In this document: positions 43,699-52,500 of the stretch, piece after piece | How positions within the stretch are numbered: the first letter of the stretch is position 1 | Layout: every line of letters starts with the position of its first letter | NCBI GenBank assembly: GCA_964573105.1 | Contig: CAZNIS010000014.1 | Location: 1-64,000, forward strand | From: CAKZSB01 sp964573105 | Lineage (GTDB): Bacteria > Pseudomonadota > Gammaproteobacteria > Granulosicoccales > Granulosicoccaceae | Reading direction: 5' to 3' | DNA: 64,000 nt | Made by a program: the position numbers and the translations under genes | The notes under the pieces: generated by a model | Databases searched by the model: none | Seen by the model: the letters and a program-made list of their open reading frames with translations, nothing else | What the model was told of the DNA's origin: nothing

Positions 43699-45168
43699 AT
43701 GAAACTGCTTTCAGTCAACAGGCCACCGCAACGGCAGGTGGCACTGCAATCTGCGGCGCTGAGCGATAGAGCTTCGCGCGCCCTGATGTTCATTACCGTC
43801 GGCATCATGGCGGTGGTCGCCAATGTTGCCGCGGCAACGGGCCTGCCCGATTTCGAATCGTTGGTAGAGCAGCATGGCAAGGCTGTGGTCAAAATTTCTG
43901 TGACCGGCAACCGTATGACCAACGGACCTTCGCAGCAACCCGATTTTAACGGTCAGGAGATGCCGGAGTTCTTTCGTCGCTACTTTGAAAACATGCCGCA
44001 AAATCCACAGCAGCCGCCGCGCGGTGGTGTTGGTTTTGGCTCCGGGTTTGTGCTGTCAAGCGACGGTTACATCGTGACTAACGCGCATGTGGTCGACAAC
44101 GCTGCTGAAATCAGCGTTGAATTTCCGAATCGACGCGGGTACACGGCCGAGTTGGTCGGAGCAGATGATCGCACCGATATCGCCTTGCTGAAAATTGATG
44201 CCAACGACCTGCCGACCGTCACGCTCGGCGATTCCAGCGATCTCAACGTGGGTCAGTGGGTGCTGGCAATTGGCTCGCCTTTCGGCTTTGAATACACCGC
44301 TACCCAGGGCATCGTATCTGCCTTGTCGCGAAGCCTGCCCGACGGCAACTACGTGCCGTTCATTCAGACTGATGTCGCGGTCAACCCGGGCAACTCCGGC
44401 GGTCCGCTGTTCGATACTGACGGCCGTGTTGTGGGCGTGAATTCGCAGATCTATTCACGGTCAGGCGGCTACCAGGGTCTGTCGTTCGCAATACCTGTCA
44501 ACGTGGTCAAGAACGTCACCGCGCAGTTGCAGAAGAAAGGTTTCGTCAGCCGTGGTTGGCTTGGTGTAGTGATTCAGAACGTTGATCAGAACCTGGCTGA
44601 ATCTTTCGGTATGGATCGACCGCGTGGCGCGCTGGTATCGAAGGTGACACCCAACAGCCCTGCCAGTGAAGCGGGTGTAATGACGGGAGATATCATCCTG
44701 TCGTTCAACGGGCAAAACGTCGCACGCTCCTCTAATCTGCCGCCGATGGTTGGCAGCACGGTGGTCGGTGAGCCGGCGCAGATGACAGTCTTGCGCAATG
44801 GCGACGAAGTGGCGCTGGATGTGGTCATCGCCGAGCTTGCAGAAGACCGCGAGGTGGTACCGGGCAGACCGTCGTCTCCGAAAGCTGACGAGCGTCTGGG
44901 CATGAGCATCGCGCCGCTGACTGATGAGCAACGTAGCGAAAGCGGCATAGAGGAGGGCGGCGTGCTGATCACGGGTGTCGATCCGAATGGTGTGGCGGCC
45001 CTGGCTGGGATCCGCGCCGGCGATGTGCTGATGTCTTTCAATCAGACGCCGGTCGAGTCGGCGGCGCAATTGCGCCAGCTGGTTGCCTCGGCACCGGCCG
45101 GAAAGCCGCTGGCGGCGCTGATCAACCGCGATAACAATCCGTTATTCACCGCGTTGACCCTTAAGTAA
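43699..45168 (+). CDS. Periplasmic serine protease of the Deg/MucD family
   Basis: A 489-residue DegP/Q-type protease. A longer-than-usual N-terminus of 28 residues precedes the signal segment (FITVGIMAVVANVAAA). The catalytic triad is His130 (TNAHVV), Asp160 (DRTDIALLKI) and Ser233 (GNSGGPL), followed by two PDZ domains (GWLGVVIQNV and GMSIAPL onward). It degrades or refolds damaged envelope proteins. GGAG lies 9 bases before ATG 43699. MucD is the closest description by length and context. Confidence 0.93.
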   Translation: MKLLSVNRPPQRQVALQSAALSDRASRALMFITVGIMAVVANVAAATGLPDFESLVEQHGKAVVKISVTGNRMTNGPSQQPDFNGQEMPEFFRRYFENMPQNPQQPPRGGVGFGSGFVLSSDGYIVTNAHVVDNAAEISVEFPNRRGYTAELVGADDRTDIALLKIDANDLPTVTLGDSSDLNVGQWVLAIGSPFGFEYTATQGIVSALSRSLPDGNYVPFIQTDVAVNPGNSGGPLFDTDGRVVGVNSQIYSRSGGYQGLSFAIPVNVVKNVTAQLQKKGFVSRGWLGVVIQNVDQNLAESFGMDRPRGALVSKVTPNSPASEAGVMTGDIILSFNGQNVARSSNLPPMVGSTVVGEPAQMTVLRNGDEVALDVVIAELAEDREVVPGRPSSPKADERLGMSIAPLTDEQRSESGIEEGGVLITGVDPNGVAALAGIRAGDVLMSFNQTPVESAAQLRQLVASAPAGKPLAALINRDNNPLFTALTLK

Positions 45169-45185
45169 AGAAATCTTTGCAAACC

Positions 45186-45211
45186 GCGGGCTTCACCTGG
45201 GTGGAGCCCGC
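45186..45211 (+). terminator. Intrinsic-type terminator after the Deg protease gene
   Basis: Stem gcgggct/agcccgc with an inner cacc/ggtg extension, followed by aagttgttgt. Located 18 bases past the stop. The T-richness is only moderate. Confidence 0.6.
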
Positions 45212-45357
45212 AAGTTGTTGTAATAGAATGTGAAAATAGAAGAGTCAGGTTGGAGAAATGTAGCTCAGGGTAAATTTTACCGGTTGGCACGTTGAGATTG
45301 AAATTGTCAGGCTGCATATGAGTCTTAAGAGACAGGACCCTTTCAAGACAAAGACCT

Positions 45358-45975
45358 ATGACTGAAGCCCCGCTAGCAAAATCGAACGAGAACGAGTGCG
45401 CGGAACCGGCCCCGATCGGCACCGATCTGGGTATCAACCCGGACTGGCGCGAGGAGACCGATCGCCGCCCGCCGATTCCGCTGTTTGATGGGAAGGCTGA
45501 AATCGGACGCATCGCGATGGTTTTTACGCTGTGGGCCCGGATCGAGAGCTTTCTTTATGACGAGTGCGGCGTGCTGCCGCTGCGCAATCAGCGCGAAGAG
45601 AAAAAACACCTGAGCATCCTGCTGGAATCGGAGTCGTCGATCGTGTGTCTGTTGTGTCTGCTCAACGACGAGCACTACAGCGCCGGTGCGCTGGTTGACG
45701 CCATGGTGGGCGAATTTGCCACGCTGGATGAGCGCGGCAATGCCCGCAAGCGGCTGATCAATCGCACGCTGCCGATAATCGCCGAGCGCTACGGGCTGTT
45801 GAAATACACCGAGAAAATGAATGGCAAGTCGCGAGAGTACAGCATTTGCCGCAGTCCGCGTTTAACTCGCTTCGCCCGCGAGCACCTGATCGCAGGTTTC
45901 AATGCGATCGTCGATATGCAGCGCCCGTGCGTCGACACCAACGAGAACGCGAAGGAGCAAACACATGAAAGTTAG
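45358..45975 (+). CDS. Hypothetical protein, possible winged-helix region
   Basis: A 205-residue soluble protein I do not recognise. The middle (YSAGALVDAMVGEFATLDE...RKRLINRTLPIIAERYGLLKYTEK...SREYSI) could be a winged-helix DNA-binding domain, with ALVDAM-to-AERYGLL as helices and LKYTEKMNGKSREYSI as the wing hairpin. The preceding segment is Leu/Cys-rich helical. It overlaps the next gene by 11 bases, suggesting joint expression. Confidence 0.7.
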   Translation: MTEAPLAKSNENECAEPAPIGTDLGINPDWREETDRRPPIPLFDGKAEIGRIAMVFTLWARIESFLYDECGVLPLRNQREEKKHLSILLESESSIVCLLCLLNDEHYSAGALVDAMVGEFATLDERGNARKRLINRTLPIIAERYGLLKYTEKMNGKSREYSICRSPRLTRFAREHLIAGFNAIVDMQRPCVDTNENAKEQTHES

Positions 45976-46444
45976 CCGATGGCTCAAAACCGGAATCGCG
46001 CTGTTCTCATTGCTGGTCGGTGCCTTTGGTTCGTGGACGGTCCATGCCGATGGCATTGCGGCCAGCAACGCCGCACCGCGTGTGCAAGTGCTGCATCAGC
46101 AAACTGAATTTGGCGACTTTCATGTCGTCAGGATCGCGCTGGACAGCGATGGTTTTGAGCAGGTGAACCACCCCAGGTTGCCGCTGCACCACATCGATTT
46201 GCAGGTGGTGCATCGTGCGGGCGGGGCGGTGTTAATTGGGCGCAGGGTTATCAGCGTTCAGCGCGGCGAGGTTTCGCAGACGCTGTTCGAAGAGGTATCT
46301 GTGCGTGTGCCACACTATCGGTTTTCGATGGGGTGGGATGTCAAGGCGCTCGAGCGTGAACTGGAGCGGCTTGGCATCAAAGTCAAGCCACCCGCCAGTG
46401 CGCCAGCCCCTCGGCCCGTGCCGCCTGCCACCGGGGGCGCGTAG
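45965..46444 (+). CDS. Small secreted protein of unknown function
   Basis: A 159-residue protein starting at ATG 45965 with AAGGAG 6 bases before. It has a signal peptide (LKTGIALFSLLVGAFGSWTVHA), a beta-rich middle (VQVLHQQTEFGDFHVVRIALD, HHIDLQVVHRAGGAVLIGRRV) and a Pro-rich C-terminus. No known domain. It is probably co-transcribed with the 205-residue gene it overlaps. Confidence 0.75.
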   Translation: MKVSRWLKTGIALFSLLVGAFGSWTVHADGIAASNAAPRVQVLHQQTEFGDFHVVRIALDSDGFEQVNHPRLPLHHIDLQVVHRAGGAVLIGRRVISVQRGEVSQTLFEEVSVRVPHYRFSMGWDVKALERELERLGIKVKPPASAPAPRPVPPATGGA

Positions 46445-46613
46445 GCGCCTCCCGTTGTAAAGGCTGGTGTCGACCAGCGCTTCAGTGATGCCCGGGTTGG
46501 CGAACGGAGGACTTGGCACAACCTGTGGAATGTACGTCGTATTACGTATGCCGGTAGAATGACGAACCAAGTAGTATCCGTCGGTTTTCCAACTCTCGAA
46601 TTTCGTTCAGGTC

Positions 46614-47957
46614 ATGCCAATCAGGAATCCTTTCCTTTTTCCCAGCCTGGCCGCACTGGCTGTTGTGTGTGCAGTAGCGATTGCACCTGCGGGCTGGGCA
46701 TGCGAGGCCGGGCAGGACGTCTGTCTGGAGGTTGAGAGCAATGATGCGCCGCAGGCTGAGCCTCCCAAGCCCGCAGAGCCTGCCAGGCGAGACAGGGCAG
46801 CGGAAATCAAGGCGCTTGAAGACGCCATCACCGCTGACCTCAAAGCCCGTCGTTTGACGCGACCTCCCGGTAACAATGCGATTTGGCGAATTGAGCAGAT
46901 GCAATCGCTGTCGCCGGAACACGACTACGCGATTAACGGGCGGCAGTATGTCGTCGACATCTATCTGAGCCTCGCGAGCTGGCAATGGCGGCGTGACAAT
47001 CGCGATGCAGCGATGCGCCACCTCGCCACGGCGCGAACGCTCGATCCAGGGTCGTCGGCGGTTGATCGACTTGCCCGGCAGTTGCTAGACAGTGATTCCC
47101 CCCAGCCCTCGAAAGACGATTCGAGCGCGTCATCTGACGCCGCGCCAGCGCCTAAGCCCGTAACGCCCCCCACGACTGCCAGCAACACCAAGGCACCCGC
47201 GAAGCAACCAATGGCCACACCTGGCCCAGACAGCGAGTCTGAGCCGGTTGAGCCGACAGAGGTCTGGCAGCAGGGCAAAGATGCTCAATTCCCGGCGATG
47301 GTTGCGATACCAGCCGGTCGATTCGAAATGGGCGGCAGGCTGCCGGCAGAGTTGCCGCGGCGCGAGGTCCAGTTGCCAGCCTTCAGTCTGTCGCGCCATG
47401 AGGTGACCGTGGCCCAGTATCGGCGCTACGCGCTGGACGTCGGGGTGAAAATGCCTCAGATCGCCAGTGATCGAGACAACATGCCGGTCACTGGCGTGAA
47501 CTGGCACGACGCAAAGGGCTATGCCGCCTGGCTGGCGCAACGGACCGGGCGCGCCTATCGCTTACCGAGTGAGGCGGAATGGGAGTATGCCGCGCGCGCC
47601 GGCACGACCACACCGTATTTTGGTGGCACGACGCTGCAGGGCGCCAATTGTGTCGGATGCGATGTCGAGGATCATGCCGAGCCCAAGGACGTCGGTAGCT
47701 ATCAGGCCAACGATTTTGGTTTGTTTGACACCCACGGAAACGTGTGGGAGTGGGTGCTCGATTGCTGGCGTGATAATTACCGCAACGCGCGTAGTGACGG
47801 CGCTGCCTATGAGCGGGATAATTGCGAGAGACGGGTGCTGCGAGGTGGGTCCTGGTACAATACCGCAGAGTTCGCTCGATCAGCCTACCGGGGGCGGGAA
47901 GTCAGCGGCTTTCGCGATGGTGGAGTGGGATTTAGGGTGGCGCACGACGGGCTGTAG
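46614..47957 (+). CDS. Secreted formylglycine-generating-enzyme-like (SUMF1) protein
   Basis: A 447-residue protein with signal peptide (LFPSLAALAVVCAVAIAPAGWA), a helical N-terminal part about 50-155 with a TPR-like end (AAMRHLATARTLDPGSSAVD), a Ser/Pro/Ala-rich linker, and a C-terminal FGE-sulfatase domain from about 225: VAIPAGRFEMGG, YRLPSEAEWEYAARAG, DTHGNVWEWVLDCW, RVLRGGSWYN and GFRVAHDGL. Periplasmic proteins of this fold often lack the catalytic Cys pair of true FGE and serve structural or regulatory roles; here no sulfatase is nearby. Confidence 0.87.
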   Translation: MPIRNPFLFPSLAALAVVCAVAIAPAGWACEAGQDVCLEVESNDAPQAEPPKPAEPARRDRAAEIKALEDAITADLKARRLTRPPGNNAIWRIEQMQSLSPEHDYAINGRQYVVDIYLSLASWQWRRDNRDAAMRHLATARTLDPGSSAVDRLARQLLDSDSPQPSKDDSSASSDAAPAPKPVTPPTTASNTKAPAKQPMATPGPDSESEPVEPTEVWQQGKDAQFPAMVAIPAGRFEMGGRLPAELPRREVQLPAFSLSRHEVTVAQYRRYALDVGVKMPQIASDRDNMPVTGVNWHDAKGYAAWLAQRTGRAYRLPSEAEWEYAARAGTTTPYFGGTTLQGANCVGCDVEDHAEPKDVGSYQANDFGLFDTHGNVWEWVLDCWRDNYRNARSDGAAYERDNCERRVLRGGSWYNTAEFARSAYRGREVSGFRDGGVGFRVAHDGL

Positions 47958-48017
47958 AGTCGCCCGTCAGTCGCCGCCGGAATTCGCTGTTGTATGCCCT
48001 GTAGCCAGGGTAAAAAC

Positions 48018-48605
48018 TTACGGTGATACGATTTTTCGCTTCAGCTGCTCTTCGCTCTCTTCAAGCAGCGAGACGTGCACGTATCCAGCAATGCCGCGCT
48101 CGTCGTTGGTCTCGACCTGAGCCCATCTGCCCGAGATGTCGAACAGGGTCAACGTGCTTCCTTTGCGGATTACGCCCAGCACATCGGAGCTAGTCGAGGC
48201 TTGTTCGCGCAGGTTGGCGCGATTCACTGCGATAGTCACCAGTTGCCATGCAGGCAGGCTGGGTGAGGCCGTTTCCGGCTCCATGCTGGCTGGGATCACA
48301 GTCTTGTTTTCCAGCGCAGCGCTGTGTGTGGTTACGCCGTCGAGCACTGGCTTTGGGGTGGCTGGCGTGGCAACCGCCACAGCCGTCTGCGCGACTGGTT
48401 TACCTTGCCACTGTGCGATCAGGTTGCCGAGGTAGCCTGGCACCTGCGGCGTGACGTGCAGCAACACGATAAATGCGGCCACGACGATCGAGAGCTTGAT
48501 CAGAAAAAGAGCGCTGTCCAGCAGCCAGAAACGCAGCCAGCGGTCGTATTTGTGTACGGCTCGGTAGCGTCTGTAACGCTCAGCCAGTGTGTCGAATTGG
48601 TTCAT
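48018..48605 (-). CDS. Membrane protein with periplasmic bacterial SH3 domain
   Basis: A 195-residue protein starting at ATG 48605 (GAGGAG 7 bases upstream). A basic cytoplasmic N-terminus leads to one transmembrane segment (LLDSALFLIKLSIVVAAFIVLL, about 30-52), a linker, then an SH3b domain (VTIAVNRANLREQASTSSDVLGVI...WAQVE...GIAGYVHVSLLEE). SH3b domains often bind cell-wall peptides. Function unknown. Confidence 0.83.
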   Translation of the reverse strand: MNQFDTLAERYRRYRAVHKYDRWLRFWLLDSALFLIKLSIVVAAFIVLLHVTPQVPGYLGNLIAQWQGKPVAQTAVAVATPATPKPVLDGVTTHSAALENKTVIPASMEPETASPSLPAWQLVTIAVNRANLREQASTSSDVLGVIRKGSTLTLFDISGRWAQVETNDERGIAGYVHVSLLEESEEQLKRKIVSP

Positions 48606-48730
48606 CGGACTCCTCGTTGGCGAGCAGTCTAAACACAATCGAACACGCTGTGGTAGCGGCGGTCCGGAATTATTGTCACGCCTAGAAACCCGTCACATCC
48701 CGGGCGATAAAACGTGCTGTGGTGCCGCAA

Positions 48731-48759
48731 ACTGATCGAAGTCCGTCACCTCGATCAGT
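48731..48759. repeat. 9-bp inverted repeat downstream of the DUF368 gene
   Basis: actgatcga/tcgatcagt with an 11-base spacer, between the SH3 and DUF368 genes (both minus strand). It could be a weak terminator or a regulator site for the SH3 gene; no U-run follows. Confidence 0.4.
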
Positions 48760-48792
48760 GTGTGAACAAGCGCAGAAAAGTGCTCGTTTTGG

Positions 48793-49725
48793 CTACTTTG
48801 TCGCCAACTCGCCGGTTGGTTTGTCACCTGCAAATTTCTCCACGCCCCAGATCGTCACGGCGCCAATCGCGACCAGTAACAACGCCTGCCAGGTGGTTAA
48901 ATCGGTCAGTGCCGGCAGCGCCCAGTCGTAGCCAGTCACCAGTTCTTTGTCGGGCTTGTTCTGGCGCGCGATAATCTCAATGTTGGCGGTTTTCCAAGGC
49001 CAGATAATAGCCAGCGAACCGAGGATAAAACCGGTCATCATGGCGATAGTTTGATCGCGGAAATGTTTGAAGATCCAGGCCAGCAGATGCGAGAAGGCGA
49101 TCAGGCCGAAGCCGCAGCCGAGCGCCAGCGGGACCAGGATCGAGAAATCGGCGTGGCTGATGGCAGCCAGAATCAATGCGTAGTTGCCCATGATGATCAG
49201 GATGAACGAGCCGGAAAGGCCGGGCAGGATCATGCTGCAAATCGCAACGATGCCGCACAGAAAGACATAGAAGAAGGAGTTGTCTTCACTTGCAGGCGCC
49301 AGCAGCGCTACAGACACGGCGATCGCGGTGCCGATCAGTAGCATCAGAATGGAGCTGAAATTCCATTTCTCGACGGTTTTGCCAACGAATACGATCGACA
49401 GCAGAATCAGCCCGAAGAAGAATGCCATGGTGTGGGTTTCGTAGTGTTCGAGCAGAAACTCCAACAGCTTGGCCAGGCTGACGATACTGACCGCGATGCC
49501 GGCAAAAAGCGACGCCAGAAAGGTGCCGTCCACAGTCCGCCAGAAGTCGGCGAACCGCAGTTGCAGCACCAGCTTAAGCGCATTGTGATCGACGGACTTG
49601 ATCGCGTTGATCAGGCGCTCGTAGATGCCGGTAATCAGCGCGATGGTGCCGCCGGAAACACCGGGAATGACGTTGGCCGCTCCCATCGCTAGGCCTTTTA
49701 GAAACAGGCTGACTATCTGGTTCAT
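48793..49725 (-). CDS. DUF368 membrane protein (PopT-type undecaprenyl-phosphate transporter)
   Basis: A 310-residue inner-membrane protein with eight or nine helices. The twin motifs NVIPGVSGGTIALITGIYE near residue 18 and SMILPGLSGSFILIIMGNY in the second half define DUF368, shown in other bacteria to recycle undecaprenyl phosphate across the membrane for cell-wall and glycan synthesis. Upstream of the gene (49726-49834) there is only a short spacer. Confidence 0.9.
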   Translation of the reverse strand: MNQIVSLFLKGLAMGAANVIPGVSGGTIALITGIYERLINAIKSVDHNALKLVLQLRFADFWRTVDGTFLASLFAGIAVSIVSLAKLLEFLLEHYETHTMAFFFGLILLSIVFVGKTVEKWNFSSILMLLIGTAIAVSVALLAPASEDNSFFYVFLCGIVAICSMILPGLSGSFILIIMGNYALILAAISHADFSILVPLALGCGFGLIAFSHLLAWIFKHFRDQTIAMMTGFILGSLAIIWPWKTANIEIIARQNKPDKELVTGYDWALPALTDLTTWQALLLVAIGAVTIWGVEKFAGDKPTGELATK

Positions 49726-49834
49726 TTAAAGTCTCAAGGTGAATCCATGCTTGAGTGTGGCGGCATTGCGGGGAAAAAATGCACCGCAGCGATCGCATAG
49801 ACGCGATCGTGTGACAGTTGACGGGCGCACAGCC

Positions 49835-50440
49835 TCAAGTGTTGAGCGCAGGCAGCCCCTGGCAAACTCCGCTTTGAATAACCTGTGGGTCGTAGGCCTT
49901 GCGGCTGAAAACCTCGGCGACCATCGGCTCGAAATGGGCGAGATCGAAGGAAGGGTAGTCCGGATCAAAGGAGGATTGATCCCAGCGCTCACAAAAGTCG
50001 ACGCAGGATTGATAGTAAGGGTTGTCCTTGTACTTCTGGCGTTCGTACTGATCCCAGCCGTAGTGATGGGCGTAGTAAACCATTTGAAACGCGCCGTGGT
50101 GCTCGACTACCCAGGTAACCTCCTCGCGCACGAACGGGCGCACGATCTCGGCGGCCATGCGATCGTGGTTCTGCGGTGCCAGTCCGTCGCCGATATCATG
50201 CACCAGGGTAGCGACGATCCAGTCGACATCAGCGCCTTCTCGTTCTGCACGGCTGGCCGACTGCAGACCGTGCTCAAGGCGCGTGATTTTATAGCCACCG
50301 ATGGTGTCCTGCCCCTGGGCGGCGAGCTCGCGGATGATACGTTGTGGCGTCATCGAGACGAACTGGTGTTCCTGCTCGCGCAAAAATTCGTAGTCCTGAC
50401 GGGTGCCGTCCTTCATCGCGGTGAAATCAACTGTTTGCAT
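49835..50440 (-). CDS. HD-domain protein (PhnZ-like, possible di-iron oxygenase)
   Basis: A 201-residue HD-superfamily protein: LEHGLQSASRAEREGAD, LVHDIGDGLAPQNHDRMAAEI and WVVEHHGAFQ supply the metal residues. FCERWDQSSFDPDYPS and HFEPMV are typical of the group around PhnZ and TmpB, which are mixed-valence di-iron oxygenases acting on phosphonates, rather than ordinary HD phosphohydrolases. I see no phosphonate genes beside it, so the substrate is open. It lies 27 bases from the amidase gene, same strand, likely one operon. Confidence 0.83.
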   Translation of the reverse strand: MQTVDFTAMKDGTRQDYEFLREQEHQFVSMTPQRIIRELAAQGQDTIGGYKITRLEHGLQSASRAEREGADVDWIVATLVHDIGDGLAPQNHDRMAAEIVRPFVREEVTWVVEHHGAFQMVYYAHHYGWDQYERQKYKDNPYYQSCVDFCERWDQSSFDPDYPSFDLAHFEPMVAEVFSRKAYDPQVIQSGVCQGLPALNT

Positions 50441-50467
50441 CGTAGCTTGCTCCTGGATGAGTCTCGG

Positions 50468-51814
50468 TCAGTCGAGGCGAATGATGCCTTCGAGACTTTG
50501 TGCAACGGATAATAGCTGCCGGTCGCGACCGTGGTGGCCAAGCAGCATCAGACCTACCGGCGCCGTACCCGCGGCCTGGCAGGGGATCGAAATCGCCGGC
50601 GCGTCCAGCGTGTTGGCGATCGACGTATTGCGCAGGTACAGCAGATTACAGCGCTTGGATTCATCGTCGTTCGCCTGCAAATCAGCGATCGGGCGGGCCA
50701 GCAGCGGCACCGTTGGCAGCACCACCGCATCGAACGCGTCAGTGCGAAGTGCCGTCAATTTTTGGCAGCTTGCGCGACGGTTGACGGTGTCGACATAGTC
50801 TGCGGCACTGAAGGTTTCGCAGGCTTCAATGCGTTCACGCACCCACGGGTCGTAGAATTCGCGTCGCGTCTCCAGCAACTGACGGTGCCAGGCGTACGCC
50901 TCGCCGCCGATCAGCGCGCCTCGATTCACATGCGCCGAGTAGGCTTCTAGTTCGGGCAGGGTGATGGACTTCATCATGACGCCACGCTTTGACAGGCGGT
51001 TTAGCGTGGCACGAAAGGCATCGGCCACTTCGTCATCCAGTTCATCGGTGGCGAAGCCCTCCAGTACCCCCAGACGCAGGCCCACCTGTGGAAACGCGGG
51101 CTCGGCCTCGCCGCTGCCGCCCGCCATGATCGAGTCGAGCACCGAGCAGCACGTGACCGTGTTGGCCAGCGGTCCTATCGAATCCAGCGAGCTGGATAGC
51201 GGCGTACAGCCGTCCAGCGGGATGCGCGCCTGTGTCGGCTTGAAGCCGGTAATGCCGCACAGCGCCGCTGGAATCCGCGTCGAGCCGCCGGTGTCAGTGC
51301 CGATCGCACCGGCTGCCATATCATCTGACACTGACACCGCCGCGCCTGAGCTCGATCCACCCGGGATCAAGCGACGCTCGCGGTCCCATGGGCTGGCTGG
51401 CGTATCGAAGTGTGAATTGATGCCAAGACCCGAATAGGCGAATTCGGTCATGTTGGTTTTACCCATGATGATAAAGCCGGCCTTGCGCAGTCTCTCGACA
51501 ATAGTGGCATCGCGTTTGGCCGCCGCGTGTTCATCCAGCGCGTGTGAACCCGCGTGCGTCACTTCACCGGCAACGTCGAACAGATCCTTGATCGATAGCG
51601 GAATGCCGCAAAAGGGCGAGCTGTGGCGGCCATCCCTTCGGGCCTGGTCTGCAGCCTCGGCCTCGGCCAGCGCCCGATCGCGATAGACTGACAGGAATGC
51701 GCGCGCGCCCTCGCCGGAACGATTGTCAATATTGGCCAGACAAAGCTCGACCAGTTGCCGGCTGCTGAGCTTTCGTCGCTCGAGTTTCGCGGCGAGATCA
51801 ATTAGCGTAATCAT
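50468..51814 (-). CDS. Amidase (amidase-signature family)
   Basis: A 448-residue cytoplasmic amidase. The Ser-cisSer-Lys catalytic set is visible: Lys in GIPLSIKDLFDVAG, Ser in PGGSSSGAAVSVSDD, and nucleophile Ser in GTDTGGSTRIPAALCG. The family hydrolyses linear amides. It precedes the HD-domain gene in transcription order, and the two may act on one nitrogen-containing substrate (inference). Confidence 0.92.
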   Translation of the reverse strand: MITLIDLAAKLERRKLSSRQLVELCLANIDNRSGEGARAFLSVYRDRALAEAEAADQARRDGRHSSPFCGIPLSIKDLFDVAGEVTHAGSHALDEHAAAKRDATIVERLRKAGFIIMGKTNMTEFAYSGLGINSHFDTPASPWDRERRLIPGGSSSGAAVSVSDDMAAGAIGTDTGGSTRIPAALCGITGFKPTQARIPLDGCTPLSSSLDSIGPLANTVTCCSVLDSIMAGGSGEAEPAFPQVGLRLGVLEGFATDELDDEVADAFRATLNRLSKRGVMMKSITLPELEAYSAHVNRGALIGGEAYAWHRQLLETRREFYDPWVRERIEACETFSAADYVDTVNRRASCQKLTALRTDAFDAVVLPTVPLLARPIADLQANDDESKRCNLLYLRNTSIANTLDAPAISIPCQAAGTAPVGLMLLGHHGRDRQLLSVAQSLEGIIRLD

Positions 51815-51918
51815 GCTGCTATTCTATGCCAAAAGACCGGCTGTGCCATCGGCGGCTGGTGCAGTCCGGCGCGCTCGTGCAACCGCGGCGGGCAGAGTCC
51901 AATTTTCGGGGTATGTGC

Positions 51919-52500
51919 ATGAGATCATTCACCAGCGATAAAGCCGGTTCACTGGATTCGGCGATCAAGGGCATCGCTCTGTTTGTCGGCTTAATCTGGC
52001 TCTTTTTTCTCGCCGACCAGTTTCTGCCACTTGAGCGATGGGGGCTGATTCCCCGCACCGTCGGCGGGCTCGCGGGTATTGTCACGCTGCCGTTTCTGCA
52101 TGGCAATTTGCAGCATCTAATCGGTAACACCGTGCCGTTGGTCGTGCTGCTGTTTATCCTGGCGGGCTCGCGTGCCAACAGCGTGGATATTGTTTTTCTG
52201 ATCAGTCTGCTGGCGGGAATCGCACTATGGCTATTCGGCCGTTCGGCGATACATATTGGGGCCAGTGTGCTCGTGTTCGGGTTAATCGGTTTTTTGATCT
52301 GCGCCGGTTTTTTCGAGCGTCGACTGGTGTCGGTAATCGTCGCAGTGGGGGTGGCACTTAGCTACGGTTCGACACTCTTCTATGGCGTGCTGCCGATGCA
52401 GGAGGGAGTGTCGTGGGACGGGCATCTGATCGGCGCTCTGTCTGGCGGCGTGATTGCGTATTACATTTCAACAGAGCTTCGCGCCCCCGATACGCGCTAG
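51919..52500 (+). CDS. Rhomboid-family intramembrane protease
   Basis: About 193 residues from ATG 51919 (GGGG 8 bases before); ATG 51913 is an alternative and the frame to 51826 unlikely. About six helices. HGNLQHLIGNTVPLVVLL matches the helix-2 HxxxN pattern; the nucleophile Ser lies in HIGASVLVFGLIGFL, and the catalytic His in WDGHLIGALSGG. The usual GxSG is GASV here, a small deviation. It cleaves membrane proteins within the bilayer; target unknown. Confidence 0.82.
   Translation: MRSFTSDKAGSLDSAIKGIALFVGLIWLFFLADQFLPLERWGLIPRTVGGLAGIVTLPFLHGNLQHLIGNTVPLVVLLFILAGSRANSVDIVFLISLLAGIALWLFGRSAIHIGASVLVFGLIGFLICAGFFERRLVSVIVAVGVALSYGSTLFYGVLPMQEGVSWDGHLIGALSGGVIAYYISTELRAPDTR

Noticed and set aside
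46614..47957. True sulfatase-activating formylglycine-generating enzyme
   Set aside because: No sulfatase gene is nearby and the protein is exported; the FGE fold is clear but the activity is not supported.
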